Shown here: in pieces, positions 13,301 to 21,803 of the stretch
How positions within the stretch are numbered: position 1 is the stretch's first letter
Layout: every line of letters starts with the position of its first letter
DNA from: Haliotis asinina
Taxonomy: Eukaryota; Mollusca; Gastropoda; Lepetellida; Haliotidae
Direction of reading: 5' to 3'
Length of the DNA: 64,000 nucleotides
Assembly (NCBI RefSeq): GCF_037392515.1
Contig: NC_090291.1
Span: 41,027,501 to 41,091,500 of the forward strand
Position numbers and translations under genes: made by a program
Notes under the pieces: generated by a model
What the model was told of the DNA's origin: nothing
What the model saw: the letters and a program-made list of their open reading frames with translations, nothing else
Databases searched by the model: none

Positions 13301-16300
13301 ACAACCCCCCCAAAAAAAAAACAACAACAAAAAACAAACAAACAAAACAAAACAACAAAAAGCATAAAACACATAAACCGTTTAACAAACGCGCAGTTAC
13401 ATAACACGTTAAATAAGACTAATTCTTCTTTCTAGACAACACACATACACAGTCATGCAACTAAAATCATGGCTCCATTGTGCAGTTACATAACACGTTA
13501 AATAAGACTAATTCTTCTTTCTAGACAACACACATACACAGTCATGCAACTAAAATCATGGCTCCATTGTGCAGTTACATAACACGTTAAATAAGACTAA
13601 TTCTTCTTTCTAGACAACACACATACACAGTCATGCAACTAAAATCATGGCTCCATTGTGCAGTTACATAACACGTTAAATAAGACTAATTCTTCTTTCT
13701 AGACAACACACATACACAGTCATGCAACTAAAATCATGGCTCCATTGTGCAGTTACATAACACGTTAAATAAGACTAATTCTTCTTTCTAGACAACACAC
13801 ATACACAGTCATGCAACTAAAATCATGGCTCCATTGTGCAGTTACATAACACGTTAAATAAGACTAATTCTTCTTTCTAGACAACACACATACACAGTCA
13901 TGCAACTAAAATCATGGCTCCATTGTGCAGTTACATAACACGTTAAATAAGACTAATTCTTCTTTCTAGACAACACACATACACAGTCAAGCAACTAAAA
14001 TCATGGCTCCATTGTGCAGTTACATAACACGTTAAATAAGACTAATTCTTCTTTCTAGACAACACACATACACAGTCATGCAACTAAAATCATGGCTCCA
14101 TTGTGCAGTTACATAACACGTTAAATAAGACTAATTCTTCTTTCTAGACAACACACATACACAGTCATGCAACTAAAATCATGGCTCCATTGTGCAGTTA
14201 CATAACACGTTAAATAAGACTAATTCTTCTTTCTAGACAACACACATACACAGTCATGCAACTAAAATCATGGCTCCATTGTGCAGTTACATAACACGTT
14301 AAATAAGACTAATTCTTCTTTCTAGACAACACACATACACAGTCAAGCAACTAAAATCATGGCTCCATTGTGCAGTTACATAACACGTTAAATAAGACTA
14401 ATTCTTCTTTCTAGACAACACACATACACAGTCAAGCAACTAAAATCATGGCTCCATTGTGCAGTTACATAACACGTTAAATAAGACTAATTCTTCTTTC
14501 TAGACAACACACATACACAGTCAAGCAACTAAAATCATGGCTCCATTGTGCAGTTACATAACACGTTAAATAAGACTAATTCTTCTTTCTAGACAACACA
14601 CATACACAGTCATGCAACTAAAATCATGGCTCCATTGTGCAGTTACATAACACGTTAAATAAGACTAATTCTTCTTTCTAGACAACACACATACACAGTC
14701 ATGCAACTAAAATCATGGCTCCATTGTGCAGTTACATAACACGTTAAATAAGACTAATTCTTCTTTCTAGACAACACACATACACAGTCATGCAACTAAA
14801 ATCATGGCTCCATTGTGCAGTTACATAACACGTTAAATAAGACTAATTCTTCTTTCTAGACAACACACATACACAGTCAAGCAACTAAAATCATGGCTCC
14901 ATTGTGCAGTTACATAACACGTTAAATAAGACTAATTCTTCTTTCTAGACAACACACATACACAGTCAAGCAACTAAAATCATGGCTCCATTGTGCAGTT
15001 ACATAACACGTTAAATAAGACTAATTCTTCTTTCTAGACAACACACATACACAGTCAAGCAACTAAAATCATGGCTCCATTGTGCAGTTACATAACACGT
15101 TAAATAAGACTAATTCTTCTTTCTAGACAACACACATACACAGTCAAGCAACTAAAATCATGGCTCCATTGTGCAGTTACATAACACGTTAAATAAGACT
15201 AATTCTTCTTTCTAGACAACACACATACACAGTCAAGCAACTAAAATCATGGCTCCATTGTGCAGTTACATAACACGTTAAATAAGACTAATTCTTCTTT
15301 CTAGACAACACACATACACAGTCAAGCAACTAAAATCATGGCTCCATTGTGCAGTTACATAACACGTTAAATAAGACTAATTCTTCTTTCTAGACAACAC
15401 ACATACACAGTCAAGCAACTAAAATCATGGCTCCATTGTGCAGTTACATAACACGTTAAATAAGACTAATTCTTCTTTCTAGACAACACACATACACAGT
15501 CAAGCAACTAAAATCATGGCTCCATTGTGCAGTTCAACAAGAATCGTTCCTTTCTTGACAACGCCATTTAGCTGGAATATTGGTGAGTACGGTGTAAAGC
15601 TAAACTAACTAAAACAAAACAAATACAAAGACACAGGACGAAAACTATAATAGTTGCACCCTTCAGCATTTCAACGGGGATTGTTCTCTTTAGACAAGAA
15701 AAACAAACAAAAACACTCATGCACAATTGAAGAACGTACACCATTACTCCCTCTTGAAATTCAACAAGAAGGACTGTTCCTTTCAGACAAAACATAAACA
15801 CACAATGATCCTGATGCAAACCCCTGCTAAACAACATTGCTTCCATGTCAAATCGCCATACTGATTGTTGACCCTACCTGTAGTTAAAACCCCTGCGAAG
15901 ACCCAGCACTGTCCGTACTTGACCGGTTTTCCGGTGGACATGTATTTCTTCAGGATCTTCACACTTCCCGTCCATGACGTTGGGCTGGTTCCACCGGCGT
16001 AGTTATCGCTCCAGTTGCCCGTAAGGACGCCGCTGTCGTCGGAGGAGTTTACCTACCAAAGACAACCAATAAGTATATTTCTTCTGGCGAATGTCATTAA
16101 AGGGAAAGCTGCTTAGGTGACTGTATGAACATTATTTTAGATATTATTTTACACTGCTATCAGCATTATGTACACGACGTGTGAACAGCGAAGCTCCGAC
16201 AGACAGATTGTGGTAACCGTTGCTAGCTAATGTGCAATGCACGAGATATATCATCAACCGGAACACGGACTTACGATCTTTGACAGAATTCTGGCCACCT

Positions 16301-19300
16301 TGGTTGCATTCCCCATAGCGCGAGTCATTTTAAAGTCGAAACCCCTCCTGACGAGGTGTAGAGCGGCGTCCAGGATGCCGTCCTCAAACTGAACAAGTGG
16401 TTGACAAAGATAATGATGATAACGATAACTACAAAATTAAGAGCTAAATGAAAATGACAACGACAGCGAAGACAATGATGATGATGATGATGATGATGAT
16501 GACGATGATGATGATGATGATCCAGTTATCGATTCCATTGCAGACAAAAGTGCCAGATGCTATTTTGTAGCATCACTCCAGCAAATACAGCGATAATGAA
16601 TTATGTTGCTACGCATCATGATAGTTTATTCTGTTTTAAACTGAATACAGCAAGCGTAACAAAAAACATTCCGTTCACACCAAAACATCCATAAAAGATG
16701 CAATAATGATTTAAAAAGTACTCTTCTGACCTGGCCGTAGTACCAACTACTGCCTCCCATCTTATCGAATGTCCCATAGTACAAGACCCCCGAGTCGTTC
16801 TCCACGGCTTCCGCGATCCAGCTCTGGTCAGGGAGGTATACGACATCCTCTGTAAGTAGAGGTAAACGAATAGTGGGTTGTTGTTGTTTTACGACGTAGG
16901 AATATCTCACCAGCTTTAGCAGAATATGACTTATTGGTCACGGGTTGTAAGCTGAAACGGTCCCGTTCCACACATCAGGTAGCATCAGGTCTATCGATGT
17001 TGAAGTATGGGAGTGAACACCACTTTCTTGATTGGGACAAGTGATTCATGTAAGCGTGTTCGTTGATATGATATAATCAGACAGTGTTATCAGTCATTTC
17101 TTGAAATGACTAAAACTTTCAGTCAACTCGTTGGCAGGGAAGTGTTGAATTCTCTGCATTTGGATAAGGAGACCTGAAAGTAGTTTCAACGGTCATTTCT
17201 TGTGACTAGAGATCATTAATATCATGCATTCTTGAATTGCCTGACAGTTTCAGTCATTTCACGAAATGACAGAACAAGTAAATGAATTTATTATCTCCCT
17301 TGGTTGGCTTTTTATCCAATCAGGTGTCTACACTGGGAAGTTGAGCGAACCAATCACAACTCCTATCTAACCGATTGAACTTGACCACACAAATGATGCA
17401 GAGGTACTCTGAATGAGGTAGAGTTCTTGCATATATGTTTTCACTTTTCAGACGTGTCAATTTGTTTGTATGATTTGTCTCAACAAACATTCGCACCAGC
17501 GACGGCTATCTATGTTGGAACTGACTAGCTCGGTAGTAATGGCGGCTTAATGGTTAGGAAAAGGGAGGTAATAAAACTATCGGTCCGAGCCGTTGATGCA
17601 TCCAGGGTATAGTTGAGATTTATTGTAACGTATGCCCTACCCTTGTAACGATTATCGAGCATGGCAAACACGGAGCTTAATTTGTCGCGTAAACCAGCCT
17701 GCATCCTTAGGACTTTAAAAATTCAATTATGCGTCAAACATGTTATGGCTTGAAGACTAACGACCTTTAGTATGCAAGTATAATATCCGTGCTTGAATAT
17801 TCTGTCTCACCTTTACACCATGGATTAAAGATGATGTTGATGTCTTCGTTGTGGTTGTACTGCCAGATGAGGTCTTTGCCGTTCTCCACGTCCACGGTGG
17901 TCCTGACAATCAAATCCCAAACTCCGACCGGGGTGGAAGCTGGAGAGAACACTTCTACTGTGAGAGAGTTACCTCCCTTCTTGGCGACGGTGGCGCCCCA
18001 TCTCCGCGGCTTGTAGGACGTGTCTCTACCCTCTCCAACCTTGATGGATTCTTTGACGGTGCTGTTGTTCTCGTCAGACGCTGTAACAGGAACGTGATTG
18101 AGAACCTGATGACATCGACAGCAACACCCCGCCCCATTGAAACGGTTGGTTGGTCTAATGTCAACAACAGCACAATCCAGGCGTCAGCATGATCATTAGT
18201 CTGAAGAACTGGGAACCGATGACGTGTGTCAACCAAATCAGCGAGCCCTACCACCCGATCTTGTAAGTCGCCTCTTACTCCCTTTTGGAATATGGTGTGT
18301 TTTCAGACGCAGAGTGTCCTAGCAATGTGGTATGCAGGAATTAAATAGGATCCTGTTTTATTACGAATGTACATTCTAAGCTGTTCACTGATCACAAGGG
18401 GAACCGGGGTTGATGTACCCTCAGTGTACATGCTCAGGGAACATAAACACGCATCGAGAGTACATCAACCCCACGAGATCCGAGGAACCAGTGAACAACG
18501 TATTTATCTTACCGAATTCCTCAATTTTAATTTTGAAGTACGGGTGCAAAACGTTTTGTAGCCATCTCCTGGGTTTGCAGACGACAAGTAAAACAGAGTT
18601 ACAGTTATCTCCCTTCCATCTATCTTCCCTTCCTCTGTTAAAGCTCGGCAGACAGTAGAGGTGGACATAACTTTCACCATCCCGCACCCATCAATATAAT
18701 ACAGGTAAACGTTGTTCACTTGTTACGCTGGTGATATGGGTTGATGTGCCCTCTATGTTAATCTTCCCCGAGCCCTTACCAAACTGTTAATTCTGAATTC
18801 CTTGAAGCACAAATCTTTTTGTAGCTATAGCTAGCATTTGCTGACAAGAAAAACAGACTTATCTCCCTTCCATCGATTTGCATTCACGAAACATCGGTAA
18901 TTTCCGTACATCATACATGATTCAATGTTATTCAAGATAAAGAATTACCGGCATGGAGTACCAAATGTGTCCAACATTTCCAGCGGAGTGCATAGCAAAT
19001 ATTAATCGCTTGCAAGAGGGATACATTCAGAATAATAAAGGAGCGCTCAGCCAATCAGAAAGAGACATCTATGTTTGAGGAAACAAATTTTGGTTTTTTT
19101 TATTAAATTTCGAGATTTATTATATTTTTAATGTAATGTATATCGTTATAGGACCGAGAGACGTTGTCTTTCGATTTCCGTCAAGGTTCCTCCTCTGCAC
19201 AGTCCAAGCGGAGCGTATGAGATTTGCTAGTAAGGACAAGTCATGAAGGATAGACCGCTGTGTTGTACACAGTATGAAAACCTCGGGATATGTTAATATT

Positions 19301-21022
19301 TCAAGGATCTTAACCGGAACCAACAGATAAAGAAGATCCTCACAGCGTGAGTGTGGAGAACTCTGCACATCATACTGCCATTCTTTCTAATGGTGGGCTA
19401 GACATGCACATACATTTGGAAGAGTCAATTAATGTGAAACATTCATACCTAAAGTGAACAAAAGCGTGATGTCGTTCTTGTCGATGTCGTAAGGTCTGTC
19501 GAAGGTGATGGTGATGAGGAAGGGCTGACCTCTCCTGACCACCAGCTCGGCTTCCTCATTACCCCTGACCTCTGTGCACTCATACATGTCAGTGTGGTGC
19601 TGCTTGGTGTTCTCCGCTATGTTAAGGTCAAGGTTGGTCACGTGCAGTTTCGTTGACAGATCAGTGCCTGGTACTTCCGGTTGCTCATTTTCGTCTTCGT
19701 CGTCCCCTATTTCAGAAATGGTAAATATTAGCTTTGTCTTCCCCGGAGAAAATAGTGACGCTTTACCCAGGGTTCTTGTCCGTAATTATCAAGAATGTTT
19801 TGAACACGATCTACACATCCACTATGGAATTGGTCATTTAATGATTCCACGAGTGTGTAGAAGTCAAGTGTGATTTGTGAGGTATTTCGATAGCAGCAGA
19901 ATGTGGCTGAAGTCATCTTCATATCACAGGATGCCTCGTATGGTATTTATGGCCATCTCTTCCCGGAAACGTGTTTCCCTTAAGACCCACATGAACCCGT
20001 TAGTATTTACAACTGAAATTCATCGCAACATGTAATCCCCGGGGTATGTGAAGGTATATGTGAAAGTCTGGCCAATTTGATCTGAAAACACAACACTATT
20101 TTAAAGGAAAACAGTTGTTCTGACCTGACCCATCATTGCCAGTGCTAATATTTTCTCTCTTCCTCAGATATTCTCTCAACCAGTCCCTGAAACGCCTGTC
20201 GCGTTCCCAAACCGCGGGCCTCCTTCTCGGTCTGTTGGAGTACCAAGGTCGACTGAACCGGTCTCGCGGCATCCTGGGCCGGAAGTAACGGTTTCGACTT
20301 AATCCATTGCTGAAAAACAGGTCAACGTGTAACTTTAATTGCAAAAACGCATGAAACTATGCTAGCCACTGTGTCAGTGTTTTTGACACTGTTTCATTAT
20401 ATTCAAACTAAACGAATCTATATCAGCATTCAAACTGTATGTAAACACGTAGAAATTCTAACTGTTTAAGTTGTTTAAATGTTATAAATTGTAAACACGT
20501 TATGAATTTAAATTCTAAACACGTTTAGATTATGGCGGTGTTGTGCTTTAGGTCGTGAAGTGAAATCTGAATTCTTGTGTTATACAAAACCCAAAACAAA
20601 AACTTGTAACATGGAATAAAATGATACTTTTTGGTATGACTGTTCCATGGCACTGCTTGATTCTGTGCAATTCCGAATATTACTTCGAGAATGAAACGCC
20701 ATATCTGAAGCATTACTGAAATCCGCAAATCCGGAATAAAAATGTCAAAGTAAGCCCCCACCCCCACCATCACCCCCAACAACCTCCACCACATCAGGAC
20801 GCCATTCGAAATCTAAGACGATCGTAATTTTAAAGTCTTCAACAACACTGGTGCTTTACGTTTTCGGGCGTTGGCTGTGAACTACTCAACCAAATAGTAA
20901 TCACGTCAACTGCTTGTGTTTGTGGATATATAGCATCTGTAAATTTTATTTACTTGAAACATAAATTGTCATTTACACACTTACCTTAAACTGATGTTCC
21001 GGATGTTTAGGGAACTTGCCAT
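1180..21022 (-). CDS. Transglutaminase, 16-exon gene (join of the exons listed below)
   Basis: Calcium-dependent protein-glutamine gamma-glutamyltransferase, which cross-links proteins through Gln-Lys isopeptide bonds; invertebrate relatives act in haemolymph clotting, cuticle and immunity. Sixteen minus-strand exons (21022-20985, 20309-20125, 19706-19449, 18080-17811, 16849-16731, 16388-16275, 16052-15878, 12662-12518, 12284-12181, 11805-11640, 6951-6857, 6509-6415, 5566-5368, 4321-4161, 2343-2201, 1330-1180) have AG/GT borders and matching phase at all 15 junctions. They total 2418 nt, or 805 residues plus TAG. Residues 1-95 are a basic then acidic extension, about 96-250 the N-terminal beta-sandwich, about 251-588 the core, and 589-805 two beta-barrels. 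The triad is Cys377 (in GQCWVF), His438 (in NFHVWNE) and Asp461 (in GWQVID). No signal peptide is seen, as is usual for the family. No break was found, so the gene is probably functional. The weakest points are the start exon and the exon 12 donor (GTCGCC). Which paralogue it is cannot be decided from sequence alone. Confidence 0.9.
1345..1960 (+). repeat. Degenerate G/T-rich minisatellite in intron 15
   Basis: Many loosely conserved repeats of GGTGAGGTTTGGTGA-like units. The tract is split by a SINE at 1621-1794. Confidence 0.7.
1621..1794 (-). repeat. tRNA-derived SINE (family 1) with 14-bp target duplication
   Basis: Read on the minus strand it begins GGGGCGGTGGGGTAGCCTAG with A box (TAGCCTAGTGG) and B box (GGTTCGATTCC). 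It ends with the shared tail (AATATTGCTAAAAACGGCGT ... ACTCACTCAC). Flanks 1607-1620 and 1795-1808 are the same 14 bases (TTTGGTGATATGAG), so the ends are exact. Confidence 0.9.
2201..2343 (-). CDS. Transglutaminase exon 15 (beta-barrel 2)
   Basis: Encodes [20 protein letters not shown] onward, the start of the last barrel. Acceptor TTATACAG, donor ACA|GTAAGG. Partial copies of this exon and of its upstream intron lie at 2791-3110 and 18612-18705. Confidence 0.9.
2450..2790 (+). repeat. Dispersed repeat R1, plus-oriented arm in intron 14
   Basis: Shares long stretches with 3100-3470 (inverted), 18360-19080 (inverted) and 62920-63540 (direct). Landmarks are GAATAACATTGAAT, ACGGAAATTACCGATGTTTT, AAATCGATGG and CCTCGAGGGTACAT. 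There is no coding capacity, so a non-autonomous mobile repeat is likely. Confidence 0.7.
2791..3110 (-). repeat. Three tandem partial copies of transglutaminase exon 15
   Basis: A 111-bp unit starting TGATGGGAGCGGGTTGGTG occurs at 2791, 2902 and 3013. Each unit holds the 5' part of exon 15, its acceptor and about 25 bases of intron 14, all in the gene's orientation. The 3' part of the exon is missing, so no copy can replace the exon. The open frame through the units is an artefact of the duplication. Confidence 0.88.
3100..3470 (-). repeat. Dispersed repeat R1, minus-oriented arm
   Basis: Reverse complement of the repeat at 2450-2790, so the exon 15 fragments lie between inverted arms. Landmarks AAATCGATGGAAGG and GCAAACATCGAGGGTACATC are visible on the minus strand. 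Confidence 0.7.
3489..3749 (-). repeat. SINE family 2, full length, 13-bp target duplication
   Basis: On the minus strand it runs from CCCGGGGTAGAATAGG through GGGATCGGGTGGTCAGG to the shared tail (AGCTGGAATATTGCTGAGTG ... CACTCAACTCACT). Both flanks carry CCCTTTAAAGGTA (3476-3488, 3750-3762). The head is not obviously tRNA-like. Confidence 0.9.
3894..4003 (+). repeat. Short tandem repeat, about 46-bp unit
   Basis: Two to three diverging copies of GACTGAGTGTGTCACAGTG plus spacer in intron 14. Confidence 0.6.
4161..4321 (-). CDS. Transglutaminase exon 14 (beta-barrel 1 end)
   Basis: Encodes residues 655-708, from [11 protein letters not shown] to RRPDIEIQ. The acceptor at TTTCATAAG is inferred from the required phase and an open frame. 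Donor CAG|GTAAGT. Confidence 0.85.
4423..4811 (-). repeat. SINE family 2 copy with an internal minisatellite
   Basis: Family 2 sequence with the tail at the left and the CCCGTGAAGATCCGGG head at the right. The segment CGACAGGCATGGGTTGC inside it has expanded into the tandem array at 4583-4780. Confidence 0.85.
4583..4780 (+). repeat. 11 x 18-bp minisatellite born inside a SINE
   Basis: Exactly eleven 18-base units (ACGACAGGCATGGGTTGC) in which the sixth and seventh bases alternate AG/AA over much of the array. Because 18 is a multiple of three, several frames stay open and give false repeat proteins on both strands. Confidence 0.93.
4880..5310 (+). repeat. Degenerate 65-70-bp tandem repeat in intron 13
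   Basis: Diverged units with the common core CAGTCTACGATA recur near 4983, 5052, 5117, 5241 and 5287, with TGTTTCATTTG and GTTGA-TATACTC between them. Confidence 0.65.
5368..5566 (-). CDS. Transglutaminase exon 13 (beta-barrel 1)
   Basis: Encodes residues 589-654 with [19 protein letters not shown], typical of the first C-terminal immunoglobulin-like barrel. Donor AAA|GTAAGT. Confidence 0.88.
5718..5840 (+). repeat. SINE family 2 fragment (head half)
   Basis: Contains GGTCTTCAAACAGCCCATGC and GACTAACGGGATCGGGTGG but is truncated before the tail. The rest of intron 12 (5567-6414) shows nothing. Confidence 0.7.
6415..6509 (-). CDS. Transglutaminase exon 12
   Basis: Encodes the linker from core to barrel 1 ([12 protein letters not shown]... 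then an acidic DVEDEEPP stretch). The acceptor CCACACAG is good. The donor GAG|GTCGCC is poor, but it is the only one that keeps phase with exon 13; read past it, the frame meets TAG. Confidence 0.8.
6857..6951 (-). CDS. Transglutaminase exon 11
   Basis: Encodes [10 protein letters not shown] through [11 protein letters not shown], the family 'iGk.IsTK...DIT..YKYPEGS' block. It sits 4.7 kb from exon 10 because of inserted repeats. Confidence 0.92.
7203..7392 (+). repeat. 27-bp minisatellite, 7 copies, locus A
   Basis: Unit resembling CACTTTCTGACGGCATTCAG plus AAACAAA, 27-base period. The same unit recurs at 8925-8990. The repetitive open frames on the minus strand come from it. Confidence 0.9.
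7560..7680 (+). repeat. AT-rich GAAT/GAAA low-complexity tract
   Basis: Runs of GAATGAATGAATGAAT and AAAGAAA. No gene is visible between 7393 and 7934. Confidence 0.6.
7935..8330 (+). repeat. Diverged tandem duplication of about 220 bp
   Basis: Two similar blocks share AGATCGGC.(G/A)TATGTCA, TTTCACACACCTCA, ACACCCTAACATTTT and ACTATTACTTGCA, at 7935-8105 and 8150-8330. Confidence 0.7.
8340..8597 (+). repeat. SINE family 2, full length, 12-bp target duplication
   Basis: Starts ACCCGTGAAGGTCCCGGGGT, ends TAAAACTAAACTCACTCA, and is flanked by CTATCTTCGCGG at 8328-8339 and 8598-8609. Confidence 0.9.
8925..8990 (+). repeat. 27-bp minisatellite, 3 copies, locus B
   Basis: Same unit as 7203-7392, in the same orientation, about 1.5 kb away in the same intron. 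Confidence 0.85.
9101..9600 (+). repeat. Left inverted arm of the NADAR element
   Basis: Begins near AAGTCGTCGGAAGGTAG and ends near CGATATACACGCGGACAG. It matches the reverse complement of 10979-11560 over most of its length with small indels. Confidence 0.85.
10418..10747 (-). pseudogene. Truncated NADAR (YbiA-like) domain ORF
   Basis: The 109-residue ORF has the NADAR pattern: [13 protein letters not shown], then [28 protein letters not shown] and a following W. NADAR enzymes belong to the YbiA fold and are linked to NAD/ADP-ribose chemistry, including removal of ADP-ribose from guanine. The frame ends soon after VVKNAN, where the family normally continues with a helix and the 'EASP.D..WGIG' block, so the C-terminal half is lost. 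It lies on the same strand as the transglutaminase gene but deep in intron 10 and inside an element with inverted arms, so it is probably cargo or a passenger. Expression is unknown. Confidence 0.65.
10979..11560 (-). repeat. Right inverted arm of the NADAR element
   Basis: Read on the minus strand it begins ACGTCGTCAGAAGGTAG and ends at CATACACACGGACAAC, paralleling the left arm. It is somewhat longer than the left arm. Confidence 0.85.
11640..11805 (-). CDS. Transglutaminase exon 10
   Basis: Encodes [14 protein letters not shown] and the following strand region with [11 protein letters not shown], the conserved C-terminal half of the core with its calcium-site neighbourhood. Confidence 0.93.
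11930..12150 (+). repeat. C/T-rich ~31-bp degenerate minisatellite in intron 9
   Basis: Repeated CCCTCCCTCACCCCTGCTACACCTA-like units with drift. Confidence 0.75.
12181..12284 (-). CDS. Transglutaminase exon 9 (active-site His and Asp)
   Basis: Contains NFHVWNE (His438) and [11 protein letters not shown] (Asp461), completing the papain-like triad. The split codon with exon 8 makes the conserved Trp. Confidence 0.95.
12518..12662 (-). CDS. Transglutaminase exon 8
   Basis: Continues the core with [18 protein letters not shown], a family hallmark, then a loop and SSDSVW leading to the active-site His. Intron 7 before it is 3.2 kb because of the 89-bp satellite. Confidence 0.93.
13045..13140 (+). 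repeat. ACC/ACT trinucleotide-type microsatellite
   Basis: CTACCACTACCACTACCAC runs in intron 7. Open frames across it are not genes. Confidence 0.85.
13205..13365 (+). repeat. A-rich low-complexity tract with C runs
   Basis: Long A/AAC/AAT runs broken by C8-type stretches. The Phe/Leu-rich ORFs on the minus strand are artefacts of this tract. Confidence 0.85.
13393..15528 (+). repeat. 24 x 89-bp tandem satellite in transglutaminase intron 7
   Basis: The unit starts GCAGTTACATAACACG and contains TTCTTCTTTCTAGACAACAC and ATCATGGCTCCATTGT. The period is exactly 89 bases and 2136/89 gives 24 copies. Copies are nearly identical. The main difference is CAGTCATGC versus CAGTCAAGC: copies 1-6, 8-10 and 14-16 have T; 7, 11-13 and 17-24 have A. 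Confidence 0.97.
15562..15612 (+). repeat. SINE tail fragment next to the 89-bp array
   Basis: ATTTAGCTGGAATATTGGTG followed by TAAAGCTAAACTAACT is the shared SINE tail. No head is visible. Confidence 0.65.
15878..16052 (-). CDS. Transglutaminase exon 7 (active-site Cys)
   Basis: Encodes residues 329-386 with the nucleophile Cys377 inside [11 protein letters not shown]. The acceptor is TTTGGTAG|G and the donor CAG|GTAGGG. The catalytic motif is intact. Confidence 0.95.
16275..16388 (-). CDS. Transglutaminase exon 6
   Basis: Encodes residues 291-328 ([10 protein letters not shown]...), the helix segment before the active-site exon. It is 38 whole codons, phase 0 at both ends, as in other animal transglutaminases. 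Confidence 0.92.
16473..16520 (+). repeat. (GAT)n microsatellite in intron 5
   Basis: Near-perfect GATGATGAT run. Confidence 0.9.
16731..16849 (-). CDS. Transglutaminase exon 5 (core entry)
   Basis: Encodes residues 251-290 beginning EDVVYLPD and ending WYYGQ, the highly conserved start of the catalytic core. Acceptor TACTTACAG, donor CAG|GTCAGA. Confidence 0.92.
16850..17810. other. Intron 4, no repeat family recognised
   Basis: Nothing coding. Two palindromic sites TTTCTTGAAA (near 17098) and TTTCACGAAA (near 17257) fit the STAT-type pattern TTCNNNGAA, but this is weak evidence of function. Confidence 0.4.
17811..18080 (-). CDS. Transglutaminase exon 4 (beta-sandwich)
   Basis: Encodes residues 161-250, the second half of the N-terminal beta-sandwich. 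It includes [10 protein letters not shown] and ends in IIFNPWCK, the conserved 'fNPWc' that precedes the catalytic core. Acceptor CTGTTACAG, donor AAG|GTGAGA. Confidence 0.92.
18150..18280 (-). repeat. SINE family 2 fragment in intron 3
   Basis: Contains GAACTGGGAACCGATGACG, GTGTCAACCAAATCAGCGAG and CACCCGATC of family 2. Both ends are missing. Confidence 0.75.
18360..19080 (-). repeat. Dispersed repeat R1, two partial copies, one carrying exon 15 sequence
   Basis: On the minus strand the copies share CATCGAGAGTACATCAACCC-like and AAATCGATGGAAGGGAGATA sequences with R1 at 2450-2790. The copy at 18360-18720 holds a transglutaminase exon 15 fragment at 18612-18705 in inverted orientation to the gene. 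Confidence 0.65.
18612..18705 (+). repeat. Inverted exon 15 fragment inside repeat R1
   Basis: The reverse complement reads ATATTGATGGGTGCGGGATG, GTCCACCTCTACTGTCT and CTTTAACAGAGGAAGG. This is a diverged match to exon 15 with the same left junction (ATATTGATGGG) as the copies at 2791-3110. Confidence 0.7.
19449..19706 (-). CDS. Transglutaminase exon 3 (acidic linker and start of beta-sandwich)
   Basis: Encodes residues 75-160. An acidic linker ([10 protein letters not shown]) leads into the family N domain with [17 protein letters not shown], which matches the usual 'vRRGQpF' signature of transglutaminases. Confidence 0.88.
19707..20124. other. Intron 2, nothing recognised
   Basis: No repeat or additional exon was seen. 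Confidence 0.4.
20125..20309 (-). CDS. Transglutaminase exon 2 (Arg-rich extension)
   Basis: Encodes residues 13-74, very rich in Arg and aromatic residues (for example [15 protein letters not shown]). The acceptor follows CCTGTTTTTCAG and the donor is CAG|GTCAGA. N-terminal extensions of this kind occur in membrane-anchored or secreted transglutaminases such as annulin or TGM1, but no Cys cluster for acylation is seen here. Confidence 0.75.
20310..20984. other. Intron 1, nothing recognised
   Basis: AT-rich with one C/A-rich patch near 20755-20790. No exon-like open stretch has matching splice sites. Confidence 0.4.
20985..21022 (-). CDS. Transglutaminase exon 1 (start codon)
   Basis: The ATG at 21022-21020 opens a 12-codon exon ending at a good donor (AG|GTAAGTG). 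The leftover two bases join the first base of exon 2 to make a Ser codon in the open frame. The start rests on this phase match and the absence of another candidate, so an upstream exon is not excluded. Confidence 0.6.
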
Positions 21023-21720
21023 CGCCGTTGGCAGTGGATTTGGACTGACGTAAGTGTCTAGTGTGACGCCGTTCCTGAGACGTTGTCGACAGCTTTAGAA
21101 ACCTCTCTACCGACAAACCCTGTTCTGCAAGGTCAGCAAAAAGAACAGTGGGGATTTATATTACATGTTTACCGACATTGTATTTACATTGCATTTAACC
21201 TGACAAACCTTCCACTTGTGTTATTACGCCTATAAATCGTTCTCTTATGGATTCAAGAGATTGTAGACAGCGCCTTTATCTCAAGTTCATGATGTCTATG
21301 AGCCAGTGACCTTGACAGTTTTGACGTCAGTATCGGCGGGCCGGGTTCACGCCAACTATAAACGTTCTTGTGCACATTGGACGGGTATGTATATATGCTG
21401 ACTTCAAAACTCAAGTATAAGGACAAATGAGGTCGACATTCCCTCCATCTAAATAGATATCGACACTATCCTCAAAAACCATATTTACAGTGAACTGACA
21501 TGTTATATTGGGGTATAACAATGTATATAGGAGTGACGAAGCTGGTTCAGCCTTAGCCGAAGGTAACCGTACCAGCTATACAGTCCGTCACACCGTATAA
21601 ACCGGACAGTTTCTTCCGTCCCGCCGAGTGCCGGTTTAGACAGCTTCAACTGTAACACATAACAACGGAAGCAGAACGGTTACCATTATGAGGACGTATA
21701 GACATGACCCCCATAAAGGG
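21023..21720. other. Upstream region of the transglutaminase gene
   Basis: Expected to hold the 5' UTR and promoter. No clear TATA box or initiator could be assigned. Confidence 0.35.
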
Positions 21721-21721
21721 G

Positions 21722-21768
21722 GAATAATGCTGAGTGCGGTATTAAAAACCAGTCAACCAACACATGGG
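21722..21768 (+). repeat. SINE tail fragment, CAACCAAC variant
   Basis: GAATAATGCTGAGTGCGGTA then TTAAAAACCAGTCAACCAAC. This is the alternative tail also seen at 31231-31355. Confidence 0.55.
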
Positions 21769-21803
21769 AAGGGTCTGGCGTCTCGAAAATAACAGCAGGA
21801 ATA

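Noticed and set aside
13080..13407. Hydrophobic Phe/Leu-rich ORFs (membrane-protein look-alikes)
   Set aside because: Translations of an A-rich low-complexity tract.
13393..15528. Regular repeats that could suggest a CRISPR array
   Set aside because: Units are contiguous 89-bp tandem copies with no variable spacers, inside an intron of a eukaryotic gene.
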